From positions 1 to 64,000 of the forward strand of contig NZ_NPEA01000006.1 in assembly GCF_002812205.1 (NCBI RefSeq): DNA of 64,000 nt, written 5' to 3'. The stretch's first letter is position 1, and every line of letters begins with the position of its first letter. Both the position numbers and the translations under genes were made by a program. The DNA is from Leptospira neocaledonica (GTDB lineage: Bacteria > Spirochaetota > Leptospiria > Leptospirales > Leptospiraceae). Positions 1 through 9,714 of this stretch are shown one piece after another. The notes below the pieces were generated by a model. The model was given only the letters and a program-made list of their open reading frames with translations. It ran no database searches and was not told the DNA's origin.

Positions 1-74
1 TCTTTTGCGGCCAATTTAGAAATTTCGTAACCGATACCTACGCTGGCTCCGGTAATTAATGCTGTTTTTTTCAT
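1..74 (-). CDS. Short-chain dehydrogenase/reductase, N-terminal fragment
   Basis: Only the first 24 codons are inside the window; the ATG is the complement of 72..74 and the gene runs off the left edge. The visible residues form the first beta strand and the glycine-rich nucleotide-binding turn of a classical SDR (TGASVGIG, matching TGxxxGIG), which binds NAD(P)H. The substrate cannot be judged from this fragment. It is divergent from the glutathione transferase that starts at 253, and the 178 bases between them must hold both promoters, although I see no convincing hexamer pair. Confidence 0.8.
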   Translation of the reverse strand, partial: MKKTALITGASVGIGYEISKLAAK

Positions 75-252
75 GATCTATAAGATTCCTTTTCGAAAGA
101 GTAAAAGTGTTTTTTATCGCTGCCAATTTTAGATTTAGATTTCCTTTCAGGAAAGTAGAAATTGAAAATCCATACAAGTTCCTATTCTTTCTTATCGAAT
201 CCATGAAAAAGACTTTACCATACTACTTGTATTTGGATGATCCTAGGCTCTT

Positions 253-906
253 ATGATAAAATTATACGGATATCCGATCAGCAATTATACGAATAAGGTC
301 AAATTGGCACTTTTAGAAAAAGGTTTGGAGTTCGAAGAAATTCGCACACCCTTCTCCCAAGACGAGGAGTTCCTACAAAAAAGCCCAATGGGAAAAATTC
401 CATATCTTGAAGTGGATGGAAAATACCTGGTAGAATCCCAAGCGATCATTGAATTTTTAGACGACGCTTATCCGAATAGCAAACGTTTGATCCCAGCGGA
501 TCCATTCGAAGCCGCCGAAGTTAGAACGATTATATCCTTCATCGAAAATTATATAGATATTCCGGCTCGCAGATTGTATGAATCGATTGTTGAAGGCAAA
601 ACGATCTCTCCCGAAACTGTGGAACTAACAAGACTCTCCATCCAAAAAGGAGCAAAAGCACTTTCCAGGGTCGTGAAATTTTCTCCATATATTGCCGGCA
701 AAGAAATTACCGCTGCGGACTGTTCCGCGTTCGCCACCTTTCAGATCATAAACGATCATATCGCAGATTGGATCTCTCCGAATCCACTTTTAGAAATTCC
801 AGGATTACAAGCATATCTGGATATGATGATGCAGAATCCGAATGCAGCAAAAGTAGACAAACCAAAGTCAGTCGTGATGAAAGCTTTAAAAAGACTCCGC
901 AAATAG
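253..906 (+). CDS. Glutathione S-transferase family protein
   Basis: A 217-residue protein of normal GST length. Residues 1-80 form the thioredoxin-like glutathione-binding domain: an N-terminal strand KLYGYPIS, the cis-proline motif GKIPYL near residue 55, and the VESQAI motif near 70, where the Glu-Ser pair binds the gamma-glutamyl group of glutathione. Residues 90-200 form the helical domain, with the N-capping-type segment ITAADCSAF near 157. It probably conjugates or reduces small electrophiles or peroxides in the cytoplasm; the subclass is not clear. It stands alone on the plus strand, divergent from the SDR. Confident for family, not for substrate. Confidence 0.88.
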   Translation: MIKLYGYPISNYTNKVKLALLEKGLEFEEIRTPFSQDEEFLQKSPMGKIPYLEVDGKYLVESQAIIEFLDDAYPNSKRLIPADPFEAAEVRTIISFIENYIDIPARRLYESIVEGKTISPETVELTRLSIQKGAKALSRVVKFSPYIAGKEITAADCSAFATFQIINDHIADWISPNPLLEIPGLQAYLDMMMQNPNAAKVDKPKSVVMKALKRLRK

Positions 907-1018
907 ATTGGATCTAATTTTGTGCGCTGCGTTTCCTATGAGAAAAATTCAGTTCAAACCTAGTTTCAAAAAATCTGGTTGACTGGTTCGGTTCGCAAAT
1001 TAACCTGCAGGTGTCTTT

Positions 1019-1255
1019 ATGGAAGCAGAGAAAGTCATTTCGGTCCCAATCAAAGAACTTCCTCACTTAAAAGTGATCCTAGCCGGATGGTACAATTTTT
1101 TAAAGGATAGTTACGATCAGAAAACGATAGATGCAAATGCCTTTAAAGACTCTTTAAAGACGAACGTAGTCTATAATATCGATTCCGACCAGGTAGAACT
1201 GTTGCTTTCCGGCACGGAACAATTGCTCCAAAGCTTCCGCAAAAAACTTTCTTAA
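1019..1255 (+). CDS. Small conserved-looking hypothetical protein
   Basis: A 78-residue acidic, mostly helical soluble protein with no signal peptide or membrane segment. I do not recognise a family. The ATG follows an AGGT-containing leader, and codon use resembles its neighbours. The N-terminal half looks like one strand plus helices (PIKELPHLKVILAGWYNFL), and the C-terminal third is a probable amphipathic helix (DQVELLLSGTEQLL). It ends 8 bases before the convergent M3 peptidase gene, leaving no room for a normal terminator. It could be a small regulator or adaptor, but nothing in the sequence decides this. Confidence 0.65.
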   Translation: MEAEKVISVPIKELPHLKVILAGWYNFLKDSYDQKTIDANAFKDSLKTNVVYNIDSDQVELLLSGTEQLLQSFRKKLS

Positions 1256-1262
1256 AGTTTCT

Positions 1263-3227
1263 TTAAGCTACTAAATCATAGAGTTTTAATAGAGCGTCCG
1301 GCTCCGGATCTCGTCCTAGAAAACGTTTGAATAACACCATTGCGTTTTCGGAGCCTCCTTTTTCCAAGACCTCAGTTCTGTATTTTACTGCCAGGTCCTG
1401 ATCAAAAATTCCTTTGGATCTAAACGCAAAAAACGCATCCGCAGCCAAAAGTTCCGCCCATTTATAACTATAATACCCCGCAGCATATCCTCCAGAAAAG
1501 ATATGCCCAAATCCATTCTGGAACTTGTTATATTCCGGAGGAAAAAGAACACTCACTTCTTTTCGAACAGTATCCAAAATATTTTGCACTTGTTCTTCCG
1601 AATATTTTTGGAGATGGATCCTTATATCAAAAATTCCGAATTCTAACTGTCGAACCACTCCCATAGCAGCCAAAAAGTTCTTTGTATCTTTTAACTTTTG
1701 TGCAAGTTCCTTAGGGATAGGCTTTCCGGTTTCATAATGGAATGCAAAAAAATCCAGCACTTCCGGCTCATAAGCGAAATTTTCCAAAAACTGGGAAGGA
1801 AATTCTACCGCGTCCCATTCCACACCGTTTATCCCGCTTACAGGAGGTTCTTCAATTTTTGCGCATAGATGATGAAGAGCATGTCCCATCTCATGAAAAA
1901 AAGTGACTACATCGGAATGATTTAAAAGAGAAGGCGCGGAATCCTTAGACGGAGGAAAATTACAAATCACGAATGCAGACGGAAGGATCGTTTTGTTAGG
2001 AAGTTTATTACGGGTTTCCCAATGGTTCATCCAGGCACCGCCCTGTTTGTCCTTTCTCGCCTCCAGATCCAAATACAACCTTGCGATAATTTCAGAACCG
2101 TTTTTTACATGATACACTTCGGTTTTAGGATCCCAGACCGGAGCATTCGTCTTTTCGAATTTTAATCCTAAAAGTTTTTCCAAAAAGGAGAAGGTCCCTT
2201 TTACGACTGTATTTTTTTCGAAATAAGGACGGGTCTGTTCTTCGTCAAAATCGTAATTTTTTTTCTTTAACTTCTCGGAAACATAAGCGCTGTCGAATGC
2301 TTGGAAATCGGGAATATGAACGGATTCTGCAAATTTTTTGAGTTCTGAAATTTCCTTCTCCGCTACCGGCTTGGCTAACGTTCCGATTCTTTGCAGGAAG
2401 TCCAAGACTTGTTCTGGAGAATCCGCCACCTTTGTTGCTAGAGAAGATTCTGCATAATTTTTATATCCGAGCAATTTAGCGGATTCATCTCTTAAAGCTA
2501 GGATCTCTTCTAAAATTTTGCCGTTATCTGGGGCACGAGTTACGTACGCCTTGTACAATTCTTCTCTTTTGGAACGATTGCTTCCGTAAGTCATATAACA
2601 ATTATAACTCGGAAACTGAAGAGTGAATGAATAAGTTCCATCCTCATTTCTGTACAATGCCTTGTCCGATTCAGGAATCTCTTTTACATCTTCTTCTGAT
2701 TCGATTTTCATCTCGAAAGAATTAGTAGAATCCAAAAGATTTTGGGAGAATTGGTTGGAAAGATCGGATAACCTAAGTTGTATTTCTTGCAGACGATTTT
2801 TTTTATCCTCGGCGAGACCTACTCCTCCCAGTTTGAATTGAAGGATCGCATCTTCTAAGACCTTGTTTTTAGGTCTGTCTAATGAGGATTTTTCCTTTTC
2901 GTAAATTTGAGAGTATAATTTGAATAATTTTTCGTTTTGTCCTAACTCCGTATAAAATTCGGTAATCTCAGGAAGTATCTCGGTATAATGCTCTTGGGTT
3001 TCTTCGCTATTTTTAACACTATTTAGGTGAGAAAGTACAGTAAATTCCTCCTGCAATTCCTCCATAGAATCGTTTAGAGGTCGTATTACGGACTCGTAAT
3101 TTACATCCTTCTTCTTTACAACTTCTTCCAAAACTTTTTTGGAGTTTTGTATCTTTTCTCTCACCTTCTCCTTTTGGACGGAAAGTGCGATTTGGGGAAA
3201 TTCTCGGAATAGAACTGCTGGACTCAT
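1263..3227 (-). CDS. M3 family oligopeptidase (thimet/oligopeptidase A type)
   Basis: A 654-residue cytoplasmic zinc metallopeptidase of the M3 family, which degrades short peptides including cleaved signal peptides. The catalytic motif HEMGHALHH starts near residue 445: the two histidines and glutamate of HExxH bind zinc and activate water. The downstream segment [20 protein letters not shown] supplies the third zinc-ligand Glu, as in the family. The long N-terminal part is helical and channel-forming. I chose the internal ATG at 3227 ([12 protein letters not shown]), because the upstream start at 3263 would add 12 residues that look unlike the family. The gene is divergent from the lipoprotein gene at 3326. 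Confidence 0.92.
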   Translation of the reverse strand: MSPAVLFREFPQIALSVQKEKVREKIQNSKKVLEEVVKKKDVNYESVIRPLNDSMEELQEEFTVLSHLNSVKNSEETQEHYTEILPEITEFYTELGQNEKLFKLYSQIYEKEKSSLDRPKNKVLEDAILQFKLGGVGLAEDKKNRLQEIQLRLSDLSNQFSQNLLDSTNSFEMKIESEEDVKEIPESDKALYRNEDGTYSFTLQFPSYNCYMTYGSNRSKREELYKAYVTRAPDNGKILEEILALRDESAKLLGYKNYAESSLATKVADSPEQVLDFLQRIGTLAKPVAEKEISELKKFAESVHIPDFQAFDSAYVSEKLKKKNYDFDEEQTRPYFEKNTVVKGTFSFLEKLLGLKFEKTNAPVWDPKTEVYHVKNGSEIIARLYLDLEARKDKQGGAWMNHWETRNKLPNKTILPSAFVICNFPPSKDSAPSLLNHSDVVTFFHEMGHALHHLCAKIEEPPVSGINGVEWDAVEFPSQFLENFAYEPEVLDFFAFHYETGKPIPKELAQKLKDTKNFLAAMGVVRQLEFGIFDIRIHLQKYSEEQVQNILDTVRKEVSVLFPPEYNKFQNGFGHIFSGGYAAGYYSYKWAELLAADAFFAFRSKGIFDQDLAVKYRTEVLEKGGSENAMVLFKRFLGRDPEPDALLKLYDLVA

Positions 3228-3325
3228 CGGCTCCAGTCTTTCTCTTCCCGAATGGAAAAGCACCTATTTTCCATCTTGACAAGATTGAAAAACTGATTCG
3301 AATTCCCCCATCCCGACCTATTCAT

Positions 3326-3925
3326 ATGAAATCTTATTTTCTTATCCCGATATTCTTTCTTTATATTGGCTGTACTAGTCCACCCTTACCTGTATTCCAA
3401 ACCATGGAAGGGATCTGCCCCAAGTCGGATCTTTTTGTATTAGCCCAACCTGAGATAGATGTACAGACAGGGAACGACCTTGTAGGGATCTATTGTAAGG
3501 CAAATATCACTCCTATTGGATTTGAATGGGAAATTAGTCTAGTATTTCGGGACGAGATCCATCCAAGTACTTGGAAGGATTTTTTCTATAGAATCTATAG
3601 AAGGATCCGTTATGGTAGGACCTACGATATTGAAACCTTTTTGGTTCGACTGGAACCTGATGGTAAAACTTTCCAATTGGATCTGAAGAATGTCTACTCA
3701 GGAGATCAGATCTTTCAAGAGGACCCGGTTATTCATAAGGATAGAATACTTTCTTCTTCCCTTCTGGAAAATAGGAACTCACTTCCTATTCTTTATGTAA
3801 ATACCTGGAATCATATGTTTGGGGAGAAGGATAATAATCCAGGGCTTTCCAAACAAGAAATCCAAATTTCCGAGTTTCGTTTTGGATCCAGAACCCAACT
3901 AGACGGGTATTTCGGGACGTACTAA
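3326..3925 (+). CDS. Putative lipoprotein of unknown function
   Basis: A 199-residue protein beginning with a typical spirochaetal lipoprotein signal: basic MKSYF, a hydrophobic core, then LYIGC with the acceptor Cys at position 16. Spirochaetal lipoboxes tolerate bulky residues like these. The open frame extends 47 codons upstream, but that extension overlaps the divergent peptidase start, so I use the ATG at 3326. The mature part is predicted beta-rich, with no recognised domain; it has two further cysteines (EGICPKS, GIYCKA) that could pair. It is exported and probably anchored to the inner or outer membrane. Confidence 0.7.
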   Translation: MKSYFLIPIFFLYIGCTSPPLPVFQTMEGICPKSDLFVLAQPEIDVQTGNDLVGIYCKANITPIGFEWEISLVFRDEIHPSTWKDFFYRIYRRIRYGRTYDIETFLVRLEPDGKTFQLDLKNVYSGDQIFQEDPVIHKDRILSSSLLENRNSLPILYVNTWNHMFGEKDNNPGLSKQEIQISEFRFGSRTQLDGYFGTY

Positions 3926-4000
3926 AGGCGAAAAAGCCTTTTCCGGCCGGCGGATCTCAAAATCCTGGAAGAAACTAAAAACGAAGCAGGAGTTCTCACA

Positions 4001-5176
4001 ATGGCTAAAATCCCTACTTCCCCCTTCGCGGAACTAGGTCCTAAAACTCCGGTGGAAACCGGGACCGTAAAACGGGGTATTTACGGTAGATATCTGGAAG
4101 AATTTACAGAAGGTGCAATTTTCGAACATCCGAGAGAACTGACCATCGATCGTTCTTTTGCTCAAGAGTTTGCCACCACTTTTATGGAAGCAAACCCACT
4201 TTATCTTTCCGCTCCTTACGCACAAGCTCATGGATTTAAGGATTTACTAGTTTCTCCTTTGATGGTGTTCAACGTGGCACTTTCTCTCGGAGTTCAAAAC
4301 GATTCCGAAAAAGCATTGGCGAATCTTGGATATTACGACGTTCAATTCTTGAAACCTGTGTATCCTGGGGATACCCTTTCCGCTAAAACCAAAATTATCA
4401 AAATAGATGATAAGGGCGCGGATAAACCGGGAATCGTTCATGTTCGTACTCTCTGTTTGAACCAAAATCGGGAACTAGTACTTCAATACGAAAGAAAGAT
4501 CATGATCTATCATTCTAACGGAAAACCTAAAGGGACTCCGAAACCTGTGATCAAAGACGCTTTCTTCCCTGAGACAGATAGTCCGGTTATAGAACTTCCA
4601 GAGTTAAAATTCCCGAAAGGTTTCGAGACCTCTACTTGGACAGATACCTATTTCGAAAATTTCTCTGCCGGCCAGATTTATATCCATCAAAACGGAAGAA
4701 CAATCACCGACGAACATTTCCCTTGGACCTACAGAGTAGGAAATACTCACCCACTTCATTACGATAAACTTTACTCTTCCGGAATTTCCGGGCCAATGGG
4801 TGGAGAACCAGTCGTTTACGGAGGACTCGTATTTGCATGGTTATGCGGACTTTCTTCCAGAGATGTGACTGAGAATGTCATTTGGGATCTTGGATTCACC
4901 GAAGGATATCATACACAACCTTCTTTCAGCGGGGACACTGTGACTGCGATCACCAGAGTTCTTTCTGTAAAAGATAGAGGAACAGAATTCGGAATTCCTG
5001 CAGGAGAAGTTCATCTTCAGTTCATCGGTCTGAAAAATATCAAGGCAAACGATGCCTTCGAAAAATTCGGAGCGGATCTATTCTTAAAGGAAAACGATAA
5101 GAAAAAACATGGTAAGGAAAAACTTCCTGAGAAAATTTTCGAAATCGAAAGAAAGATTCTAGTTAAGAAGAAGTAA
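4001..5176 (+). CDS. MaoC-like double-hotdog dehydratase
   Basis: A 391-residue protein with two hotdog folds, about residues 20-170 and 210-350. The first half has the MaoC-like segment [13 protein letters not shown], and the second half has [12 protein letters not shown] followed by GGEPVVYGG, the hydratase-type N-x-H-P-L-H-x-D motif found in (R)-specific enoyl-CoA hydratases and beta-methylmalyl/mesaconyl-CoA hydratases. It probably hydrates or dehydrates a CoA thioester. A good ribosome site (AGGAG) precedes the ATG. No pathway neighbours are adjacent. The exact substrate is unknown; the tandem arrangement resembles the mesaconyl-CoA hydratase group, but that is inference. Confidence 0.82.
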   Translation: MAKIPTSPFAELGPKTPVETGTVKRGIYGRYLEEFTEGAIFEHPRELTIDRSFAQEFATTFMEANPLYLSAPYAQAHGFKDLLVSPLMVFNVALSLGVQNDSEKALANLGYYDVQFLKPVYPGDTLSAKTKIIKIDDKGADKPGIVHVRTLCLNQNRELVLQYERKIMIYHSNGKPKGTPKPVIKDAFFPETDSPVIELPELKFPKGFETSTWTDTYFENFSAGQIYIHQNGRTITDEHFPWTYRVGNTHPLHYDKLYSSGISGPMGGEPVVYGGLVFAWLCGLSSRDVTENVIWDLGFTEGYHTQPSFSGDTVTAITRVLSVKDRGTEFGIPAGEVHLQFIGLKNIKANDAFEKFGADLFLKENDKKKHGKEKLPEKIFEIERKILVKKK

Positions 5177-5193
5177 GAGATTCAGAGGTTAAT

Positions 5194-5330
5194 AGAGTCG
5201 CTAAGATTTTTCCACACAGAGCCACGAAGACACAAAGAGATTTCTTTAGTTTAATAAACTAAGAAACAACTCCGTGGCTCAGTGCCTCTGTGTGAGACTG
5301 CCCCTGTGCCTCTTTTACCTCTGTGGCTCA
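5194..5330. repeat. Interspersed inverted repeat, copy 1 (convergent junction)
   Basis: Arms of the type CACACAGAGCCACGAAG and, inverted, GTGGCTCAGTGCCTCTGTGTG flank an AT-rich centre; a further CCTCTGTGGCTCAC unit follows. The leading block AGAGTCxCTAAGATTTTT is shared with the copy at 49671. It lies between the convergent maoC-like and clpS genes and reaches the last bases of clpS, so it probably serves as a shared 3' end. Confidence 0.75.
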
Positions 5331-5642
5331 CCCTTCGAGCGTCGCACTCATGGAGCCTTTGGAAGCCGGAAGAAGTGGATCCGGCCCGTAATTTAAAATT
5401 AGATCTTGGATATGTTCTGCGTGTTCGAGTTCGCCTGCGAAAACTACAGTTTTCTTTTGGGCATCTACTTCTACAGCGTGACTGAACGCTTGTTCTGGAG
5501 TCATTTTACAAACATCGATAAGCATCATGATTACGTATTCGTAAGTATGTTCATTATCATCCCATAAAACCACTCTCCAGGGTCCCCCGATTTGCACCGG
5601 ATCTTCTGTGGTGGTTTCTTCTATCGAGGGTGAGTTAGGCAT
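5328..5642 (-). CDS. clpS: ClpS, adaptor of the ClpAP protease
   Basis: A 104-residue protein, the usual ClpS length. After a flexible, acidic N-terminal tail of about 20 residues it has the ClpS core: the substrate-pocket motif WDDNEHTYEYVIMML (D/N-rich loop binding the N-end-rule residue) and the AVEVDAQKK and GELEHAE helices. ClpS delivers proteins with bulky N-terminal residues to ClpA/ClpC. It is third in the metK - transketolase half - clpS run, 43 bases downstream, with a GC-rich hairpin in that gap that may reduce read-through. The last codons overlap an inverted repeat. Confidence 0.95.
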   Translation of the reverse strand: MPNSPSIEETTTEDPVQIGGPWRVVLWDDNEHTYEYVIMMLIDVCKMTPEQAFSHAVEVDAQKKTVVFAGELEHAEHIQDLILNYGPDPLLPASKGSMSATLEG

Positions 5643-5658
5643 GGCACGAAAAACTTAT

Positions 5659-5678
5659 ACCCGGCGAAAACACCGGGT
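5659..5678 (-). terminator. Hairpin between transketolase half and clpS
   Basis: On the minus strand ACCCGG and CCGGGT pair around an 8-base loop, followed by ATAAGTTTTTCG. The short U-run and the position between two co-oriented genes suggest a weak terminator or attenuator, not a full stop. Confidence 0.45.
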
Positions 5679-5685
5679 TTGTTTG

Positions 5686-6645
5686 TTATTTGGATTGGAC
5701 TGCTTTTTTTGCTAGTTCCACTATGTTTTTGGATCTAAGACCGAAATAATCCAGAAGCCCGGACCAAGTTCCGGATTTACCGAAACTGTCTTTCATTCCT
5801 AGTTTCAGAACGCGCACAGGATGCTCTTCTGATAAGAACTCACTAACCGCGGAACCGAGTCCGCCGATCACATTATGCTCTTCGCAAGTGACGACTGCAC
5901 CGCAAAGTTTAGCATATTTTAATATAGCTTCTTTATCGATAGGTTTGATGGTCGCCATGTTTAAAAGAGTGGCCTGGATGCCTTCTGCTTCCAGTTCTTT
6001 TACCGCGATCATTGCTTCATTTACCAGAACTCCGTTTGCGATGATAAGAACGTCTTTACCTTCTCTCATCACCTCCGCTTTTCCAATCTCGAATTTATAA
6101 TTTTCTCTTTCGATCAATGGAAGATTCGGACGACCTACTCTTACATAAACAGGTCCCTTATAATCTGCGATTGCATGGATGATCTGCTTAGTCTCATTAT
6201 AATCGGAAGGGCAGATCACCACCATTTCAGGAATGGCTCTCATAGTGGCAAAATCTTCGATACATTGGTGAGAAGCTCCGTCCTCACCTACAGTAATTCC
6301 GCCATGAGAAGCGACTAATTTTACGTTTAAGAAAGGATAAACTACACTATTACGCACGACTTCCCAGGCTCTTCCGGATAAAAACATCGCGAAAGAAGAA
6401 GCGAATGGCACGTAGCCAGAAAGAGCGAGTCCGGCTGCATGTCCCACTAAATTCTGCTCAGCAACTCCTACGTTGAAAAAACGATCCGGAAATGCTTTTG
6501 CGAATTTATTGGTTTTAGTAGAACCGGAAAGATCCGCGTCTAGTACTACGATATCGGGACGACTTGCACCTAATTCGTGCAATGCGTCTCCGTAACCGTC
6601 TCTGGTTGCTTTTTGATCTGCGCTAGATGCGGATACTGCTCCCAT
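5686..6645 (-). CDS. Transketolase, C-terminal half (split enzyme)
   Basis: A 319-residue protein covering only the pyrimidine-binding and C-terminal domains of transketolase. The motif [18 protein letters not shown] near residue 80 contains the conserved Glu that activates thiamine diphosphate, and [16 protein letters not shown] and VYVRVGRP are typical of the small subunit. The N-terminal diphosphate-binding half must be encoded elsewhere, since it is not in the window. Its ATG overlaps the metK stop codon by one base (TAATG), implying translational coupling with S-adenosylmethionine synthesis. It could act in the pentose phosphate pathway; a specialised transketolase-like pair is an alternative. 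Confidence 0.9.
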   Translation of the reverse strand: MGAVSASSADQKATRDGYGDALHELGASRPDIVVLDADLSGSTKTNKFAKAFPDRFFNVGVAEQNLVGHAAGLALSGYVPFASSFAMFLSGRAWEVVRNSVVYPFLNVKLVASHGGITVGEDGASHQCIEDFATMRAIPEMVVICPSDYNETKQIIHAIADYKGPVYVRVGRPNLPLIERENYKFEIGKAEVMREGKDVLIIANGVLVNEAMIAVKELEAEGIQATLLNMATIKPIDKEAILKYAKLCGAVVTCEEHNVIGGLGSAVSEFLSEEHPVRVLKLGMKDSFGKSGTWSGLLDYFGLRSKNIVELAKKAVQSK

Positions 6646-7805
6646 TAACCTTTCAATGCTCCCGCTTTATCAGTTCTTTCCCAGGTAAATGTTTCTCCAC
6701 TTCTTCCGAAATGTCCGTAAGCAGCGGTTTCCCTATATTTTCTTCCTTTCTCCAATAATTGTAAGGACTCAGTGATCCCTCTTGGAGTCAGTTTGAAGTT
6801 TGCTTTAATTCTTTTAACGATTTCTTCTTCGGAAAGTTTACCTGTTCCGAAAGTGTCAACGTGAACCGAAACAGGCTCTGCAACACCGATCGCATATGCC
6901 AACTGAACTTCGCACTGAGATGCAAGTCCTGCTGCCACTATATTTTTAGCGATATATCTGCCCATATAAGCTGCGGAACGGTCCACTTTGGAAGGATCTT
7001 TTCCGGAGAATGCTCCACCACCATGTCTTCCGTATCCACCATAGGTATCCACGATGATCTTACGTCCGGTCAGACCGGTATCCCCATGGGGACCACCGAT
7101 GATGAACTGTCCAGTTGGGTTAATAAAATATTTCGTATCTTTTAAGAAGTTGGCTGGGATTACCTTCTTAATACATTCTTCAATTACAGATTCTTCGATC
7201 TGTTTATGAGAAACTTCAGGAGCATGCTGAGTAGAGATAACTACGGTATCCACACGAGATGGTTTCCCATTTTTATATTCAACAGTTACCTGAGACTTAG
7301 CATCCGGACGAAGCCATTTCAATTTTCCGTCATGACGAAGACCGGATAAATGTCTTACTAATTCGTGGGAATAGTAAATCGGCATAGGCATAAGTTCAGG
7401 AGTTTCGTCGATCGCGAAACCAAACATCAAACCTTGGTCTCCGGCTCCTTGCTCTTTAAAAAGACCTTCTCCCTCAGTAACACCTTGAGAAATATCAGGA
7501 CTTTGAGCATGAATATGGGAAGAAACTACGGCAAACTCCGCATCGAATCCAAGAGAAACATCATTGTAACCGATATCCTTGATTACGTTTCTTGCGATCT
7601 CTACTGCGTCGATTTTTCCCTTGCTGGTTACTTCTCCGGCAACTACTACCAAGTTGGTAGTCACTAAAGTCTCACAAGCTACCCTGGATCTAGGATCCTG
7701 AGCTAAATAAGCGTCCAAAATTGCATCGGAGATTTGATCGCAAACCTTGTCCGGATGTCCTTCCGATACGGATTCCGAGGTAAAGATGAAGTCTTGAAGG
7801 GACAT
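6645..7805 (-). CDS. metK: S-adenosylmethionine synthetase MetK
   Basis: A 386-residue enzyme of normal length that makes S-adenosylmethionine from methionine and ATP. The N-terminus has [20 protein letters not shown] (ATP-binding His and K+ site); [12 protein letters not shown] and the P-loop-like [20 protein letters not shown] follow, both diagnostic of MetK. The frame is open 37 codons upstream, but [12 protein letters not shown] is the family start and follows an AGGAATT ribosome site. It is the first gene of the operon with the transketolase half and clpS. A TTGACA promoter lies about 60 bases upstream; I do not see a convincing SAM riboswitch. Confidence 0.98.
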   Translation of the reverse strand: MSLQDFIFTSESVSEGHPDKVCDQISDAILDAYLAQDPRSRVACETLVTTNLVVVAGEVTSKGKIDAVEIARNVIKDIGYNDVSLGFDAEFAVVSSHIHAQSPDISQGVTEGEGLFKEQGAGDQGLMFGFAIDETPELMPMPIYYSHELVRHLSGLRHDGKLKWLRPDAKSQVTVEYKNGKPSRVDTVVISTQHAPEVSHKQIEESVIEECIKKVIPANFLKDTKYFINPTGQFIIGGPHGDTGLTGRKIIVDTYGGYGRHGGGAFSGKDPSKVDRSAAYMGRYIAKNIVAAGLASQCEVQLAYAIGVAEPVSVHVDTFGTGKLSEEEIVKRIKANFKLTPRGITESLQLLEKGRKYRETAAYGHFGRSGETFTWERTDKAGALKG

Positions 7806-7860
7806 TCGATTGTAATTCCTGTTAAAATTATTTCTGAGGGGAGAATCTTCCCCGCCTAAA

Positions 7861-7891
7861 ACTATAAACCTATGCAAGTCGTCACTGTCAA
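7861..7891 (-). promoter_or_regulatory. Probable metK promoter
   Basis: On the minus strand there is a perfect TTGACA (complement of 7886..7891) followed, after 17 bases, by TTTATA, or after 19 bases by the better TATAGT (complement of 7861..7866). It sits upstream of the metK ATG at 7805, giving a leader of roughly 50 bases. Confidence 0.55.
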
Positions 7892-8000
7892 GTGAATCCG
7901 CCCCAACCTTTTCCAATACTATGGGGGTTCGGACGGAAATTTAGTCAAAACTTCTGAAATTGGTTTGTAGGATTTATACGGTGAAAAAAGCATTTCTTAG

Positions 8001-8399
8001 ATGAAAATTCGGGTCTCCGATATTAAGGTAAAGAACCGCATTCGTAAAGATTTAGGTGACCTACACGGCCTAAAATCTTCCATACAAAACTTAGGGCTTT
8101 TGCATCCGATCATTATCGACCTGGACAATAAATTAGTCTCCGGCGAAAGACGCCTGGAATGTGTGAAACTTCTGGGCTGGGAATATGTAGATGTACGAAT
8201 CGTAGATGTAAGAAGTAAAAAAGAAAGAGTTCTGATCGAAGCCGAAGAAAACAATGTGCGGCTACCGTTTACCCCGGAAGAACAGGAAAGGGCTCAAAAG
8301 CTATTAAGAAGATATTCCCACACTGGGATCCTTGGTAGATTATTTGCCTGGCTTTTGGATCTTTGGGAATGGTTCTGGGCCTGGCTTTTCAAAAACTAA
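8001..8399 (+). CDS. Short ParB/Srx-type domain protein with Trp-rich C-terminal tail
   Basis: A 132-residue protein. Residues 1-85 resemble the N-terminal ParB domain: VSDIKVKNRIRKD at the start, GLLHPIIID, and the CTP-binding-type motif SGERRLECVKLLG near residue 48; a helix with LPFTPEEQERAQ follows. It lacks the helix-turn-helix and dimerisation parts of true ParB. The last 24 residues (GILGRLFAWLLDLWEWFWAW...) are hydrophobic with five tryptophans, and look like a membrane-binding amphipathic or in-plane helix. No ParA gene is adjacent; it is divergent from metK. A role in membrane-linked nucleotide switching is plausible but is inference. Confidence 0.72.
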   Translation: MKIRVSDIKVKNRIRKDLGDLHGLKSSIQNLGLLHPIIIDLDNKLVSGERRLECVKLLGWEYVDVRIVDVRSKKERVLIEAEENNVRLPFTPEEQERAQKLLRRYSHTGILGRLFAWLLDLWEWFWAWLFKN

Positions 8400-8431
8400 T
8401 CCTAAGAATAAACCCTACCTAAATCGAAACG

Positions 8432-8461
8432 TTTCCATTCGGGAGACCTGGAAATTTTTTT
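8432..8461 (+). terminator. Weak hairpin with T-run after the ParB-like gene
   Basis: TTTCCA and TGGAAA pair around an 11-base loop and are followed at once by seven T. The six-pair AT-rich stem is weak, but position and T-run fit a terminator 30 bases after the stop codon. Confidence 0.35.
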
Positions 8462-8604
8462 ACTCTCCAAATGGAACCCGTTATATGATTTCGCTTAACT
8501 ATTGCTACTCCGGAACATAAAACCCAATCGAATATTCGAAATCCCATTTTTTTAGATTTTTGCACCGCCAAAAGGGATCAGGAAACAAAAATTTATTAAT
8601 TAGA

Positions 8605-8633
8605 TTTACAAAAAGGAATCTCTTCTCTATCTT
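8605..8633 (+). promoter_or_regulatory. Probable lipL32 promoter
   Basis: TTTACA (8605..8610), a 17-base spacer and TATCTT (8628..8633) lie 29 bases before the lipL32 ATG. A strong AAGGAG site follows at about 8650. The spacing is ideal and the -35 differs by one base from the consensus, in keeping with the high expression known for LipL32. Confidence 0.5.
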
Positions 8634-8662
8634 GAGCAATCCATACCAAGGAGATCTCTCGA

Positions 8663-9469
8663 ATGAAAAAATCTTCGATCCTTATAATCTCCACCGCTAT
8701 ACTGGTCAGCTTTGCTGCTTGTATCGGTGGACTCCCCGGCCTACAAAGTAATTTCTCGGTCGGAGAGCAAGACATTCCAGGAGTAGGAGTTAAGAAGCTT
8801 TTCGCACCTTATTCTGAAACTGTGAACTATTGGGGATACATCAAACCAGGACAAGCCGCTGACGCAGTAGTAAACGGAAAGAAATCATATTTCCTTTATA
8901 TTTGGGTTCCAGCAGCTATCGTTGAACTAGGCGTTCGCTTAATTTCCCCTACCGGAGAAATCGGTGAGCCATCTAGCGGCGACTTCGTGAGTGAGGCTTT
9001 CAAAGCTGCAACTCCAGAAGAAAAAAGCATGCCAAACTGGTTCGATACTTGGATTCGCGTAGAGCGCTTAGCAGCTATTATGCCGAACCAAATCGAAGGA
9101 GCAGCTAAAGGAAAAGCACTTCAAAATCTTGGCGACAATGATGATGGAGACGATACTTACAATGAAGAGCGTCACAACAAGTATAACTCTTTACTTCGTA
9201 TCCAAATTCCTAATATTCCAAAAAGCTTGGATGAACTGAAAAACATCGACACTAAAAAACTTTTAGTTCGCGGTTTATACAGAATTACCTTCACTACTTA
9301 CAAAGTAGGCGAAGTTAAAGGTTCTTTCGTAGCTACTGTTGGAGTTCTTGGCCCTCCAGGTGTTCCAGGTCTTTCTCCGATTCTTCACGCAAACCCAGCT
9401 GAATTGCAAAAATTGGCTGTTGATGCAGAAGAAAAATTGAAAGCTGCAGTTGCTGGAGACAAGAAGTAA
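8663..9469 (+). CDS. lipL32: Major outer-membrane lipoprotein LipL32
   Basis: A 268-residue lipoprotein. The signal peptide ends in SFAAC with the lipid-acceptor Cys20. The mature protein carries the LipL32 landmarks: [11 protein letters not shown], the WFDTW segment (D128, T129), the acidic loop NDDGDDTY (159-166) and Y174. By position these match the five calcium ligands of the L. interrogans protein (D132, T133, D164, D165, Y178), all conserved. LipL32 is the most abundant outer-membrane-associated lipoprotein of pathogenic leptospires and binds calcium and host matrix proteins in vitro. It is monocistronic, with its own promoter and a strong terminator. Substitutions throughout the mature chain suggest an intermediate-clade species. 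Confidence 0.98.
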   Translation: MKKSSILIISTAILVSFAACIGGLPGLQSNFSVGEQDIPGVGVKKLFAPYSETVNYWGYIKPGQAADAVVNGKKSYFLYIWVPAAIVELGVRLISPTGEIGEPSSGDFVSEAFKAATPEEKSMPNWFDTWIRVERLAAIMPNQIEGAAKGKALQNLGDNDDGDDTYNEERHNKYNSLLRIQIPNIPKSLDELKNIDTKKLLVRGLYRITFTTYKVGEVKGSFVATVGVLGPPGVPGLSPILHANPAELQKLAVDAEEKLKAAVAGDKK

Positions 9470-9499
9470 TCCTTCTTTTTCCTGCTTTGCTGAAAGCCG

Positions 9500-9531
9500 A
9501 AAGCCGTCGGGTTAAACCGGCGGCTTTTTTT
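9500..9531 (+). terminator. Rho-independent terminator of lipL32
   Basis: AAAGCCGTCGG pairs with CCGGCGGCTTT (one G-U pair) around a GTTAAA loop and is followed by a run of seven T, about 30 bases after the lipL32 stop. Confidence 0.9.
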
Positions 9532-9714
9532 ATACCTTTTCTCTTTAGCGCTTTTCACCTCCGTGTTCTCTGCGCGGAGAACCGAATAGTGTTCATTTCC
9601 AAAAAAGGGTACATCCTCCTATTTTTACCTTTCCAGATACAAATCATAAATTAAGGCTTCCTTAAGAAACGTTATCACACTGAACAAAAGTTCATTCTCC
9701 AACGGAGCATCCTC

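Noticed and set aside
3019..3282. 87-codon frame on the minus strand
   Set aside because: It overlaps the start of the M3 peptidase gene in another frame on the same strand and has frameshift-shadow composition.
5282..5485. 67-codon plus-strand frame
   Set aside because: It lies on the inverted repeat and antisense to clpS; composition is that of a shadow.
7806..8000. SAM riboswitch upstream of metK
   Set aside because: The leader is only about 50 bases from the likely promoter, and I find no SAM-I type kink-turn or conserved core.
9541..9590. Another copy of the CACAGAGGCAC repeat after lipL32
   Set aside because: CCTCCGTGTTCTCTGCGCGGAG resembles half of the repeat, but no second arm of the family is present and the gap is not convergent.
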